A stretch of DNA of 64,000 nt from CAWBUW01 sp963792075. GTDB lineage: Bacteria > Chloroflexota > Anaerolineae > Anaerolineales > UBA4823. The DNA is taken from contig CAWBUW010000002.1 in NCBI GenBank assembly GCA_963792075.1, positions 186,001 through 250,000 on the forward strand. The letters run 5' to 3'. The notes under the pieces were generated by a model. That model made no database searches and was not told where the DNA came from. It was given only the letters and a program-made list of their open reading frames with translations. Positions within the stretch are counted from its first letter, which is position 1. Every line of letters begins with the position of its first letter. A program made the position numbers and the translations under genes. Shown piece by piece: positions 8,561 through 17,217 of the stretch.

Positions 8561-8604
8561 TTTAGAAATTAAACCTGCAGGTGAGAAAGTTAACGTTTGA
8601 TGAG

Positions 8605-8634
8605 ATTTTAGTTTGTTATTGACCAATTAGACAA
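8605..8634 (-). promoter_or_regulatory. Candidate era promoter
   Basis: On the minus strand TTGTCT (complement of 8629-8634), an 18-base spacer and TAAAAT (complement of 8605-8610) form a sigma-70-like promoter about 45 bases upstream of the era start. It overlaps the divergent rpoB promoter, so the two may compete. Confidence 0.45.
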
Positions 8635-8647
8635 TATACGCTATAAT
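8619..8647 (+). promoter_or_regulatory. Strong sigma-70-type promoter of rpoB
   Basis: TTGACC at 8619-8624, a 17-base spacer and a perfect TATAAT at 8642-8647. Transcription would begin near 8654, leaving a leader of about 160 bases before the rpoB start at 8814. The upstream flank is AT-rich. Confidence 0.75.
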
Positions 8648-8721
8648 ACTCTTTTGTCGCGTACCAGCCCGTAGTAATATCGTACGAAGAAGAAATGGAA
8701 TGTTTTGGATCGTGAATTACC

Positions 8722-8760
8722 AGCGTGAATTGTGAAGGACACTATCACGCTTTCTTTTTT
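8722..8760 (+). terminator. Terminator-like hairpin inside the rpoB leader (candidate attenuator)
   Basis: AGCGTGA (8722-8728) pairs perfectly with TCACGCT (8745-8751), and the stem is followed at once by TTCTTTTTT. This is the form of an intrinsic terminator, placed between the promoter at 8619-8647 and the start of rpoB at 8814. The octamer CGTGAATT occurs twice just upstream and in the left arm, which might allow an alternative pairing. Confidence 0.6.
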
Positions 8761-8813
8761 GTGTGTGGCTGTCCGACATAGAGTTATACCATATTTTGAC
8801 CAGGAGAGACTAT

Positions 8814-11800
8814 ATGGCGTCTGATATGACGAGCAAGTCGTTTGCGCGAATTGATGTCAAGCTGGATTTGCCAGACCTGATTGAGGTCCAACTGGAATCG
8901 TTTGAGCGCCTAAAAAAGGAAGGACTTGCTGATCTCTTTCATGAGATTTCGCCGATCGAGTCCTATAACCGGGGGATGAAGTTAATCTTCCCGAGTCAGA
9001 CAAAAGAGTCGGAACAGTGGGGCCTGACTTATTGGTTCGGAGAACCCAAGCACTCACTGGACGAGTGCGTAGAACGCGATTTGACCTTTGCCAGCCCATT
9101 GTATGTCTCTGTTCTGTTGATGGGCACAGAAGTTCCTGAGCCCGTGAAGCAAGATATTTTCCTGGGCGATTTCCCAGAAATGACGGAGAAGGGTACTTTT
9201 ATCATCAATGGTACCGAGCGTGTAGTGGTCTCGCAGTTGATCCGTTCACCGGGCGTCTACTTCGAAGCGCCGGTTGACCGTTCGACAGGCCGCCCGCTGG
9301 CCATTTCCAAGCTGATCCCGGATCGCGGTGCCTGGATGGAATTTGAAACACGCAAGAGCGATTACCTGACCTTGCGCTTCAACCGTAAGCGCACGGTACC
9401 GGTGACGATCTTCCTGCGCGCTCTGGCTGCTGTCAAGGATGGGCTGGCTGATTCCCCGATCCAGACGGGTAGCGACGAAGAGCTGATCGAGCTGTTCAGT
9501 GATGTAGATAATAATCCGGACCGTATGTTCATCACCTCCACGTTGTACCAGGAGCCGGCATGGGATCTGAGCAGCGGGCTGTCGATCGGTGAGGCCGCGC
9601 TGTTGGAGTTCTTCAAACGCATGCGCCCAGGCGATCCGGCGACTCTGGATAACGCCCGCGAATTCCTTGAAGAGCAGTTGTTTGACCAGCGGCATTACGA
9701 CCTGGAGCGGGTGGGTCGTTATAAATTGAATCAGAAACTGGATGTGGGCGAGCTTGTGCCCATCAAACACCGCACCATTACCAAATGGGATATTGTGCGC
9801 CTGGTTCGCCGCATGATTATGATCAACAATGGACAGCAGGCTGCGGATGATATCGACCACCTGGGTAACCGCCGCGCGAAAACTGTGGGCGAGTTGATCC
9901 AGAACAAACTGCGAATTGGCCTGCGTCGTATGGAGCGCGTGATTAAGGAACGCATGTCCATCCGCGATCAGGACCAGTTGACGCCGATCACCTTGATCAA
10001 TATCCGCCCGGTCGTGGCTGCGCTGCGTGAGTTCTTCGGTTCCAGCCAGTTATCCCAGTTTATGGATCAAACCAATCCGCTGGCAGAGCTGCGCCACAAG
10101 CGAACACTCTCCGCTTTGGGCCCGGGCGGTCTGCGCCGTGAGCGCGCTGGCTTTGATGTGCGCGATGTGCATCATTCGCATTACGGCCGTATCTGCCCAA
10201 TCGAAACACCTGAAGGCCCGAACATTGGCTTGATTGGTCGTTTAGCATCGTTTGCACGGGTGAATGAGTATGGTTTCATTGAGACTCCTTACCGCCGGGT
10301 GCGCAAAGCCCTGGGACCGACGGACAAACGGATGCTTGGTCGGGAGCTGCGCGAAACGGTGAAAGACCCTGAAACGGGTGAGGTGATTGCCGAGACGGGT
10401 GCGCGCCTGACGCCAGAGCTGGTTGAGAAGATCGCAGCATCGAAACTGGTGCAAATCTTCGTCAAACCTTTTGTTTCTGATGAAACGGAATATCTCTCTG
10501 CCGATACCGAAGACCGGTTCGTCATCGCTCAGGCCAATACGCCGCTCGATGAGAATCACGAATTCATCCGCCAGAGCATTTCCTGCCGCCATTCCTCGAA
10601 TTTCCTGTTTACTTCGGCGGATAATATTGACTACATGGACGTTGCTCCACATCAGATCGTGGGTATCAGCGCGGCGCTGATCCCGTTCCTCGAGCACGAT
10701 GATGCCAACCGCGCTCTGATGGGCTCGAACATGCAGGCACAGGCTGTGCCGCTGCTCCGCCCCGATGTGCCGCAGGTGTCCACGGGGATGGAATACCATG
10801 CCGCGATGGACTCGGGTCAGGTGGTGGTGGCGGAAGAAGATGGCGAAGTCATTTCGGTGACCGGCAGTAAAATTGTCGTGCGCTCTGCATCTGGTGACCG
10901 CTCTTACCAGTTGCGCAAGTACCAACGTTCAAACCAGAGCACTTGTATCGACCAGCGCCCGGCAGTGACCAAGGGGCAGCGTGTGCATCGCAATGAAGTG
11001 ATTGCGGACTCGTCTTCGACCGAGAATGGACAATTAGCCCTGGGGCAGAACGTGATGGTTGCTTTCCTGTCCTGGGAAGGCGCTAACTTTGAAGATGCCA
11101 TCGTGATCTCCGAGCGCCTGGTACAGGATGACAGCTTTACCTCAGTACATATCGAGAAGTACGAAGTCGAGTCCCGCGATACCCGCCTGGGCCCCGAAGA
11201 AATCACGCGCGATATCCCGAACGTAGGCGAAGACGCCATCAAAGACCTGGATGAGCGCGGCATCATTCGCATTGGTGCTGAGGTGGGTCCGAATGATATC
11301 CTGGTAGGAAAAATTTCACCCAAAGGCGAGAAAGAGCTGACGCCTGAAGAGCGCTTGTTACGCGCCATTTTTGGTGAGAAGTCACGCGATGTGAAGGACA
11401 CTTCGCTGCGCATGCCACATGGTGAGCGCGGTAAAGTGGTCGACGTAAAAGTCTTCACACGTGAAGACAATGCTGACCTGTCGGCGGGTGTCGATATGAT
11501 GGTGCGTGTCTCGGTTGCACAGCGACGCAAGATCACCGCTGGCGACAAGATGGCAGGCCGTCATGGCAATAAAGGCGTGGTTTCACGTGTGGTCCCGGTT
11601 GAGGATATGCCGTTCCTCGAAAATGGTACCCCGGTGGATATCATCTTGAACCCAACGGGTGTACCTGGACGTATGAACCTGGGCCAGGTTCTTGAAACCC
11701 ACCTGGGTTGGGCTTCTAGCCGGCTGGGCTTCCGGGCAATTACCCCGGTGTTCGATGGAGCGAATGAGGCAGAGATCGAGGCCGAACTGGCACGCGCCTG

Positions 11801-12722
11801 GATGATCGATGAAGCCTGGGCAAGGATCGGCGATAAAGCCTGGAATTGGCTTAAGGAACAAGATTACGATCCGCAAGCGATCGAAGATGACGACGAAGTG
11901 CGTCGCTTGTACCTGGAAGAATGGCTGGGCGATCGCGGTTATGATGTGTATGATATGATCAGCGATTCCATCTATGCACACCGTTCGGTTTTGAAGGAAT
12001 GGTTGCGCGACAATGGCGTTGACCCTGACCAGGCGCTTGACTTTGGTTCTGAGAAGGCTTCAACTGGGGACCGTACTGCCCAGAATGAATATACGGTACG
12101 CGCTTGCCTGCGCCTCTGGCTGAGTTCGCGGGGTGTAGATGTATCTGCGATTGTTGATGCTGATTTGCGTGGCCAGGCAGAGAAATATTCCCTGGAATCG
12201 GGTCAGCCAGTGCCAACTTTAGGCAAGCAGGTGCTGCGCGATGGCAAAATGGGCGTTCCGTATGATCGCCCTGTGACGGTGGGCGTTATGACCATGCTCA
12301 AGTTGCACCACCTGGTCGAAGATAAGGTGCATGCTCGCTCCACGGGCCCATACAGCCTGGTGTCTCAGCAGCCATTAGGTGGCAAGGCACAGTTCGGTGG
12401 ACAGCGCTTTGGCGAAATGGAAGTATGGGCATTGGAAGCTTATGGCGCAGCCTATACCTTGCAGGAAATGCTGACGGTCAAGTCTGATGATGTCCAGGGC
12501 CGTGTAAAGGCTTATGAGGCCATTGTCAAGGGTGAACCGATTGAAGAGCCCAGCATCCCAGCCTCCTTCCGAGTATTGGTCAAAGAATTGCAGAGCCTGG
12601 GTCTCTCCGTGGAAGCCGTAACGGATACCGGTGAGGTAATTAAATTTGGCAAGGATGAGGAACGCGCTCGGCCGCCCAAGTTGAGCACCGGCCTGCTTGG
12701 ACTGGGAGAAGATCTGCTGTAA
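8814..12722 (+). CDS. rpoB: DNA-directed RNA polymerase subunit beta
   Basis: 1302 residues from the ATG at 8814, which has AGGAGA 7-8 bases upstream; an upstream in-frame ATG at 8763 lacks such a site. The rifampicin region reads QLSQFMDQTNPL and LRHKRTLSALGPGG, with the key Asp, His and Ser (E. coli 516, 526, 531) unchanged, so sensitivity is expected. The C-terminal core KLHHLVEDKVHARSTGPYSL and GQRFGEMEVWALEAYGAAYT is intact. Between PVFDGANEAEIEAEL and LGKQVLRDG lie about 140 residues (993-1134), where most bacteria have 10-15. They contain four repeats around Trp1012, Trp1037, Trp1063 and Trp1102. rpoC, nearly always the next gene, is absent; rpsL follows under its own promoter. Confidence 0.97.
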   Translation: MASDMTSKSFARIDVKLDLPDLIEVQLESFERLKKEGLADLFHEISPIESYNRGMKLIFPSQTKESEQWGLTYWFGEPKHSLDECVERDLTFASPLYVSVLLMGTEVPEPVKQDIFLGDFPEMTEKGTFIINGTERVVVSQLIRSPGVYFEAPVDRSTGRPLAISKLIPDRGAWMEFETRKSDYLTLRFNRKRTVPVTIFLRALAAVKDGLADSPIQTGSDEELIELFSDVDNNPDRMFITSTLYQEPAWDLSSGLSIGEAALLEFFKRMRPGDPATLDNAREFLEEQLFDQRHYDLERVGRYKLNQKLDVGELVPIKHRTITKWDIVRLVRRMIMINNGQQAADDIDHLGNRRAKTVGELIQNKLRIGLRRMERVIKERMSIRDQDQLTPITLINIRPVVAALREFFGSSQLSQFMDQTNPLAELRHKRTLSALGPGGLRRERAGFDVRDVHHSHYGRICPIETPEGPNIGLIGRLASFARVNEYGFIETPYRRVRKALGPTDKRMLGRELRETVKDPETGEVIAETGARLTPELVEKIAASKLVQIFVKPFVSDETEYLSADTEDRFVIAQANTPLDENHEFIRQSISCRHSSNFLFTSADNIDYMDVAPHQIVGISAALIPFLEHDDANRALMGSNMQAQAVPLLRPDVPQVSTGMEYHAAMDSGQVVVAEEDGEVISVTGSKIVVRSASGDRSYQLRKYQRSNQSTCIDQRPAVTKGQRVHRNEVIADSSSTENGQLALGQNVMVAFLSWEGANFEDAIVISERLVQDDSFTSVHIEKYEVESRDTRLGPEEITRDIPNVGEDAIKDLDERGIIRIGAEVGPNDILVGKISPKGEKELTPEERLLRAIFGEKSRDVKDTSLRMPHGERGKVVDVKVFTREDNADLSAGVDMMVRVSVAQRRKITAGDKMAGRHGNKGVVSRVVPVEDMPFLENGTPVDIILNPTGVPGRMNLGQVLETHLGWASSRLGFRAITPVFDGANEAEIEAELARAWMIDEAWARIGDKAWNWLKEQDYDPQAIEDDDEVRRLYLEEWLGDRGYDVYDMISDSIYAHRSVLKEWLRDNGVDPDQALDFGSEKASTGDRTAQNEYTVRACLRLWLSSRGVDVSAIVDADLRGQAEKYSLESGQPVPTLGKQVLRDGKMGVPYDRPVTVGVMTMLKLHHLVEDKVHARSTGPYSLVSQQPLGGKAQFGGQRFGEMEVWALEAYGAAYTLQEMLTVKSDDVQGRVKAYEAIVKGEPIEEPSIPASFRVLVKELQSLGLSVEAVTDTGEVIKFGKDEERARPPKLSTGLLGLGEDLL

Positions 12723-12749
12723 TTAGTATGTTTTTGCGTGCTGATTCTC

Positions 12750-12778
12750 TTGACGATGGGTAGGTGCGGTGGTAGAAT
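12750..12778 (+). promoter_or_regulatory. Promoter of the rpsL (str) operon
   Basis: TTGACG at 12750-12755, a 17-base spacer and TAGAAT at 12773-12778. The predicted start near 12785 gives a leader of about 145 bases before rpsL. It makes the str operon independent of rpoB transcription. Confidence 0.7.
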
Positions 12779-12804
12779 CGCAATTCGTTCGTTCTATTAC
12801 CATC

Positions 12805-12876
12805 GGCTGAGCCATCAGCCCAATTGAAAGAAGTGTATCCAAAGAGGCGAGGCCATCGGGCAGTTTAGGTGGCCTC
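12805..12876 (+). promoter_or_regulatory. Structured rpsL leader with two hairpins
   Basis: Hairpin 1 pairs GGCTGA (12805-12810) with TCAGCC (12815-12820) around a 4-base loop. Hairpin 2 pairs GAGGCCA (12849-12855) with TGGCCTC (12870-12876). They lie between the promoter and the rpsL start and could be a feedback site for a ribosomal protein, as S7 acts on the str operon of E. coli. That role is inference. Confidence 0.4.
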
Positions 12877-12928
12877 CCTTAGTGGAAATCGAAAGTCTGA
12901 ATCATCAAGAACGTTTTTGGAGGCAAAG

Positions 12929-13348
12929 GTGCCCACGATCAACCAACTGGTCCGTAAGGGACGCAAATTCAAGAAGTCGAAAAGCAAAGCTCCTGCTTTG
13001 CTGTACACGCTGAATTCTATGAATCAGCGCCGTATCCGCCAGGATAAGGGCGCCCCACAGAAACGTGGCGTGTGCACGGTGGTGCGTACAATGACCCCGA
13101 AGAAGCCGAACTCAGCGTTGCGGAAGATTGCCCGTGTGCGTCTGACGAACGGCATCGAGGTGACAGCGTATATTCCTGGTGAAGGCCACTCACTGCAGGA
13201 GCACTCTGTGGTGCTGGTGCGCGGTGGGCGTGTGAAGGACTTGCCCGGTGTACGTTATCATATCGTCCGTGGCTCCCTGGATACTACCGGGGTTAACAAC
13301 CGCAAGCAGGGCCGCTCCAAATACGGCTCCAAGCGTCCTAAATCGTAG
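12929..13348 (+). CDS. rpsL: 30S ribosomal protein S12
   Basis: 139 residues. The start is the GTG at 12929, which gives the family's N-terminus PTINQLVRKGR and has GGAGG at 12918-12922. The frame runs further upstream, but that part has no family support. S12 sits at the decoding centre. TPKKPNSALRK and GGRVKDLPGVRYH carry the conserved lysines where streptomycin resistance arises in other bacteria; both are wild type here. First gene of the str operon. Confidence 0.96.
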   Translation: MPTINQLVRKGRKFKKSKSKAPALLYTLNSMNQRRIRQDKGAPQKRGVCTVVRTMTPKKPNSALRKIARVRLTNGIEVTAYIPGEGHSLQEHSVVLVRGGRVKDLPGVRYHIVRGSLDTTGVNNRKQGRSKYGSKRPKS

Positions 13349-13371
13349 TTTTAGAGTGAGGAAGTAGTCGG

Positions 13372-13842
13372 ATGTCTCGACGTAGTAAACCTGAAAAACG
13401 TGAAATTCTACCGGATGTACGGTACAACTCTGTAAGCGTGCAGAACTTCATTAATCGTGTCCTTCACGATGGCAAGAAGAGCACCGCTGCCCATGAAGTA
13501 TATGGCGCGTTCGATTTGATCGAAGAGCGTGCAAAACGCAGTGCGCTGGATGTCTTTGAGCAGGCAATGAAGAACGTATCGCCCATGATGGAAGTTAAGC
13601 CCCGGCGCGTTGGCGGCGCGACTTACCAGGTCCCTATGGAAGTCCCGGCGTATCGTCGCTTTGCTCTGGCTTGCCGTTGGCTTCTGCAATCGGCGCGCTC
13701 GCGCTCGGGTAAATCCTTTGCCGAAAAATTGGCCGGCGAGCTCATGGACGCAGCCAATAACACTGGTTCGGCGATCCGTAAGCGCGAAGAAGTGCACAAG
13801 ATGGCGGAAGCCAATCGCGCCTTCTCACACTACCGCGCCTAA
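13372..13842 (+). CDS. rpsG: 30S ribosomal protein S7
   Basis: 156 residues, normal length. S7 nucleates assembly of the 30S head on 16S rRNA. Recognisable blocks are FINRVLHDGKKSTA, NVSPMMEVKPRRVGGATYQV and the C-terminal KREEVHKMAEANRAFSHYR. It lies 23 bases after rpsL and 33 before fusA in the standard str operon order. In E. coli, S7 is also the translational repressor of this operon. Confidence 0.97.
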   Translation: MSRRSKPEKREILPDVRYNSVSVQNFINRVLHDGKKSTAAHEVYGAFDLIEERAKRSALDVFEQAMKNVSPMMEVKPRRVGGATYQVPMEVPAYRRFALACRWLLQSARSRSGKSFAEKLAGELMDAANNTGSAIRKREEVHKMAEANRAFSHYRA

Positions 13843-13875
13843 TCATTAAAAAAGAATATATTACAGGTATTTGGG

Positions 13876-15945
13876 ATGGCACGGCAGTTTCCACTCGAAA
13901 AATATCGCAATATTGGGATTATTGCCCATATTGACGCCGGTAAGACGACCACTACCGAGCGGATCCTGTTCTATACAGGCAAGACGCACCGCATTGGTTC
14001 CGTAGATGATGGGACCACGGTGACGGATTGGATGGAACAGGAACGCGAGCGCGGCATCACCATTGTATCGGCGGCTGTTTCTGCTGAGTGGAAAGGCTAC
14101 CAGGTCAATGTGATCGATACCCCAGGTCACATTGATTTTACTGCGGAAGTGCAGCGCTCGCTGCGCGTCCTGGATGGCGGGATCGTGGTGTTTGATGCCG
14201 TGCAAGGTGTTGAACCTCAAAGTGAGACCGTGTGGCGCCAGGCTGACCGTTATGCAGTCCCCAGGATTTGTTTTGTTAATAAAATGGATCGCTTGGGTGC
14301 TTCACTCGAGCGCACCATTGAGAGCATTCGCCAGCGCCTGGGAGCCAATCCGATTGCCATGCAGTACGCATTAGGCAGCGAGGCGGCTTTTAAAGGTGTG
14401 GTGGACTTGTTGATCCAGAAGGCAATTATCTGGGAAGACGATCTGGGACGGGACCCGCAATTTGTGGAAATCCCGGTGGACTTGCGGACGGCAGTTGAAG
14501 AAGCACGCCAATATATGATTGAAAAGATCGCCGAGACAGATGACGACCTGACGATCAAGTACCTGGAAGGGGAAGAGATCACGCCAGACGAGCTGCGTGC
14601 TGCGCTGCGCCGGGCTGTGATTGCTGGCAAAGCTGTACCGGTTTACTGTGGTTCCTCGCTGCGTAACAAGGGTGTACAGCCCTTGTTGGACGCCGTGATT
14701 GATTATCTGCCCTCTCCGCTCGATATCCCAGCTATCAAAGCGACCAATCCCAACAATGGGGAGGAAGTCGAGCGCCCTCCAGAAGATAATGTTCCCCTCA
14801 GTGCCCTGGTCTTTAAAATTGTGACCGATCCCTATGTGGGCCGCCTGGCGTACTTCCGAGTTTATTCCGGAAAGATATCTCAAGGTTCGATGGTCTTCAA
14901 TCCCACCAAGGATCGCCGTGAACGCATTGGCCGTCTGATCCGCATGTACGCAGACCGGCGAGAGGACGTTACCGAGGTGTTGGCGGGTGATATTGGCGCG
15001 GTCCTTGGCCTGAAGGAGTTTTTCACAGGCGACACGTTGTGTGACGCAGCCAACCCTGTATTGCTTGAAAATATTACTTTCCCTGAGCCGGTTATTTACG
15101 TGGCGATTGAGCCGAAGACAACCGCAGACCAGGACAAGATGGGTGAGTCGCTGCGCAAGCTGTCTGAAGAAGACCCGACTTTCCGTGTGCGTACGGATGA
15201 AGAAACTGGCCAGACCATCATTGCCGGGATGGGTGAGCTGCACCTGGAAATCCTGGTCGATCGCCTGATGCGCGAGTTCCGCGTCCAGGCCAGTGTGGGC
15301 AGACCGCAGGTGGCATACCGCGAATCGATCACCCGGCCGGTAGAGCGTGCCGAGTACCGTTATATCAAACAGTCCGGCGGTCACGGTCAGTATGGGCACG
15401 TCTTATTGGAACTGGAGCCTGGCGCTCCCGGTAGCGGTATTCTGTTTGAAAATGGGATTATTGGTGGTTCAATTCCCAGAGAATATATCAACCCCATCGA
15501 AAAGGGTGTGCGCGAAGCCGCGGAAGCGGGTGTGCTTGCGGGCTTCCCGGTAGTGGATATCAAAGTGCGCCTGTATGACGGTTCTTACCATGAAGTTGAC
15601 TCAAGCGAAATGGCTTTCAAGTTGGCAGCTTCGATGGCTTTCAAGGAAGGCGTCCAAAAAGGCGCGCCGGTCCTGCAGGAACCTGTGATGAAAGTGGAAG
15701 TGGTTGTCCCCGAGGAGTTCTTGGGCGAGATAATCGGCCAGTTGAACGCTCGCCGGGGTGAAATTTTAGGTATCGAGCTCCGTCCAGGTGGAGCCCAGGC
15801 AGTACGGGCGATGGTCCCGCTGGCGGAAATGTTCGGTTATGCAACCAGTTTGCGCTCGGCAACTCAGGGCCGGGGCGTATTTACGATGGAATTTGATCAT
15901 TATGCCAAAGTTTCTGAAAACGTGGCAAAGATGATTATGGCCTGA
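13876..15945 (+). CDS. fusA: Elongation factor G
   Basis: 689 residues. The translocase GTPase of protein synthesis. GTP-binding motifs AHIDAGKTTTTER (about 17-29), DTPGHIDF and NKMD are intact, followed by domains II to V, with GGHGQYGHV in domain IV and PGGAQAVRAMVPLAEMFGYA and LRSATQGRG in domain V. It keeps the canonical str operon position between rpsG and tuf. Its arginine codons are mainly CGC and CGT, in contrast with tuf. Confidence 0.97.
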   Translation: MARQFPLEKYRNIGIIAHIDAGKTTTTERILFYTGKTHRIGSVDDGTTVTDWMEQERERGITIVSAAVSAEWKGYQVNVIDTPGHIDFTAEVQRSLRVLDGGIVVFDAVQGVEPQSETVWRQADRYAVPRICFVNKMDRLGASLERTIESIRQRLGANPIAMQYALGSEAAFKGVVDLLIQKAIIWEDDLGRDPQFVEIPVDLRTAVEEARQYMIEKIAETDDDLTIKYLEGEEITPDELRAALRRAVIAGKAVPVYCGSSLRNKGVQPLLDAVIDYLPSPLDIPAIKATNPNNGEEVERPPEDNVPLSALVFKIVTDPYVGRLAYFRVYSGKISQGSMVFNPTKDRRERIGRLIRMYADRREDVTEVLAGDIGAVLGLKEFFTGDTLCDAANPVLLENITFPEPVIYVAIEPKTTADQDKMGESLRKLSEEDPTFRVRTDEETGQTIIAGMGELHLEILVDRLMREFRVQASVGRPQVAYRESITRPVERAEYRYIKQSGGHGQYGHVLLELEPGAPGSGILFENGIIGGSIPREYINPIEKGVREAAEAGVLAGFPVVDIKVRLYDGSYHEVDSSEMAFKLAASMAFKEGVQKGAPVLQEPVMKVEVVVPEEFLGEIIGQLNARRGEILGIELRPGGAQAVRAMVPLAEMFGYATSLRSATQGRGVFTMEFDHYAKVSENVAKMIMA

Positions 15946-16006
15946 GGCGGGAACAACCGCTATTATTCGAGAATTCAGTGACTTCGCTGTAATAAGGAGA
16001 GCAATT

Positions 16007-17209
16007 ATGGCTAAGCAAAAATTTGACCGCAGCAAGCCGCATATGAATGTCGGGACGATGGGGCACATTGACCATGGGAAAACGACATTGACGGCAGCGA
16101 TCACGAAATGGTGTGCCTTCCGTGGAATGGCAGAATACCGGGCGTACGATTCGATTGACAATGCGCCGGAAGAAAAAGAGCGCGGGATCACGATCAATAT
16201 TGCGCACGTAGAATACCAGACAGACAAGCGGCATTATGCGCACGTGGATATGCCTGGGCACCGGGACTATATCAAGAACATGATCACCGGGGCAGCGCAG
16301 GTAGACGGGGCGATACTGGTAGTGGCCGCGCCGGACGGGCCGATGCCGCAGACGCGAGAACACGTGTTGTTAGCGCGGCAGGTAGAAGTGCCGAGCATCG
16401 TGGTATTTCTGAACAAGATCGACCAGATGGATGATCCGGAACTGCTGGAATTGGTGGAGATGGAGCTGCGCGAGCTGCTGAACGAGTACAAATTCCCCGG
16501 GGACGAGACGCCGATCGTGCGCGGGAGTGCGCTGTTGGCGTTGGAGAGCACGTCGAAGGATCCGGAAGCGCCGGAATATGCATGCATCAAAGAGTTGATG
16601 CGAGTGGTAGACGAGTACATACCGGAGCCGGTGCGGGATATGGACAAGCCGTTCATGATGCCGGTGGAAGACGTATTCTCGATCAAAGGCCGGGGGACCG
16701 TGGTAACGGGGCGTGTGGATCGAGGGCGGGTGAAAGTAGGCGAGCCGGTGGAGATCGTGGGCTTGCAGGAAAAGAGCATGGCTTCGGTGGTGACGGGCGT
16801 GGAAATGTTCCACAAGATGCTGGATGAAGGAGTAGCGGGAGACAACTGTGGTCTGCTGCTGCGCGGCATCGAGCGGACGGATGTAGAGCGGGGCATGGTA
16901 GTAGCCAAGCCGAAGTCGATCACGCCGCACACGAAGTTTATGAGCGAAGTGTACGTGCTGCGCAAGGAAGAAGGCGGGCGGCACAAAGCATTCTTCAGCG
17001 GGTATCGGCCGCAGTTCTACATCCGGACGATGGATGTGACGGGGTCGATCAAGCTGCCAGAAGGCGTGGAAATGGTGATGCCTGGAGACAACGTGAACCT
17101 GGAAGTAGAATTGATCGTGCCGGTGGCGTTGGAGCAAGGCTCGAAGTTCGCAATTCGTGAAGGTGGTCTGACGGTTGGCGCCGGCGTGATCACGAAGATT
17201 TTGAAATAA
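16007..17209 (+). CDS. tuf: Elongation factor Tu with unusual switch II and codon use
   Basis: 400 residues. The GTPase delivers aminoacyl-tRNA to the ribosome. GHIDHGKT, RGITIN and NKID are intact and all three domains are complete. In switch II the near-universal DCPGHADY is DMPGHRDY (residues 81-88): Cys to Met and Ala to Arg, with catalytic His85 kept. Near the C-terminus EGGRTVGAG is EGGLTVGAG. Codon use departs from the neighbours: 12 of 24 arginines are CGG and 3 are CGA, and Thr, Ala and Pro are mostly ACG, GCG and CCG, while the first and last few codons look normal. Transfer, or conversion with another tuf copy, is possible. An AGGAGAG ribosome-binding site precedes it; rpsJ follows 8 bases after its end. 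Confidence 0.95.
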   Translation: MAKQKFDRSKPHMNVGTMGHIDHGKTTLTAAITKWCAFRGMAEYRAYDSIDNAPEEKERGITINIAHVEYQTDKRHYAHVDMPGHRDYIKNMITGAAQVDGAILVVAAPDGPMPQTREHVLLARQVEVPSIVVFLNKIDQMDDPELLELVEMELRELLNEYKFPGDETPIVRGSALLALESTSKDPEAPEYACIKELMRVVDEYIPEPVRDMDKPFMMPVEDVFSIKGRGTVVTGRVDRGRVKVGEPVEIVGLQEKSMASVVTGVEMFHKMLDEGVAGDNCGLLLRGIERTDVERGMVVAKPKSITPHTKFMSEVYVLRKEEGGRHKAFFSGYRPQFYIRTMDVTGSIKLPEGVEMVMPGDNVNLEVELIVPVALEQGSKFAIREGGLTVGAGVITKILK

Positions 17210-17217
17210 GGTGAACA

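Noticed and set aside
14371..15399. Long minus-strand open frame (342 codons) opposite fusA
   Set aside because: It is antisense to a fully conserved gene, has no family pattern and no ribosome-binding site. The minus frames opposite tuf, rpoB and the GH20 gene (plus-strand 41377-42108) were dropped for the same reason.
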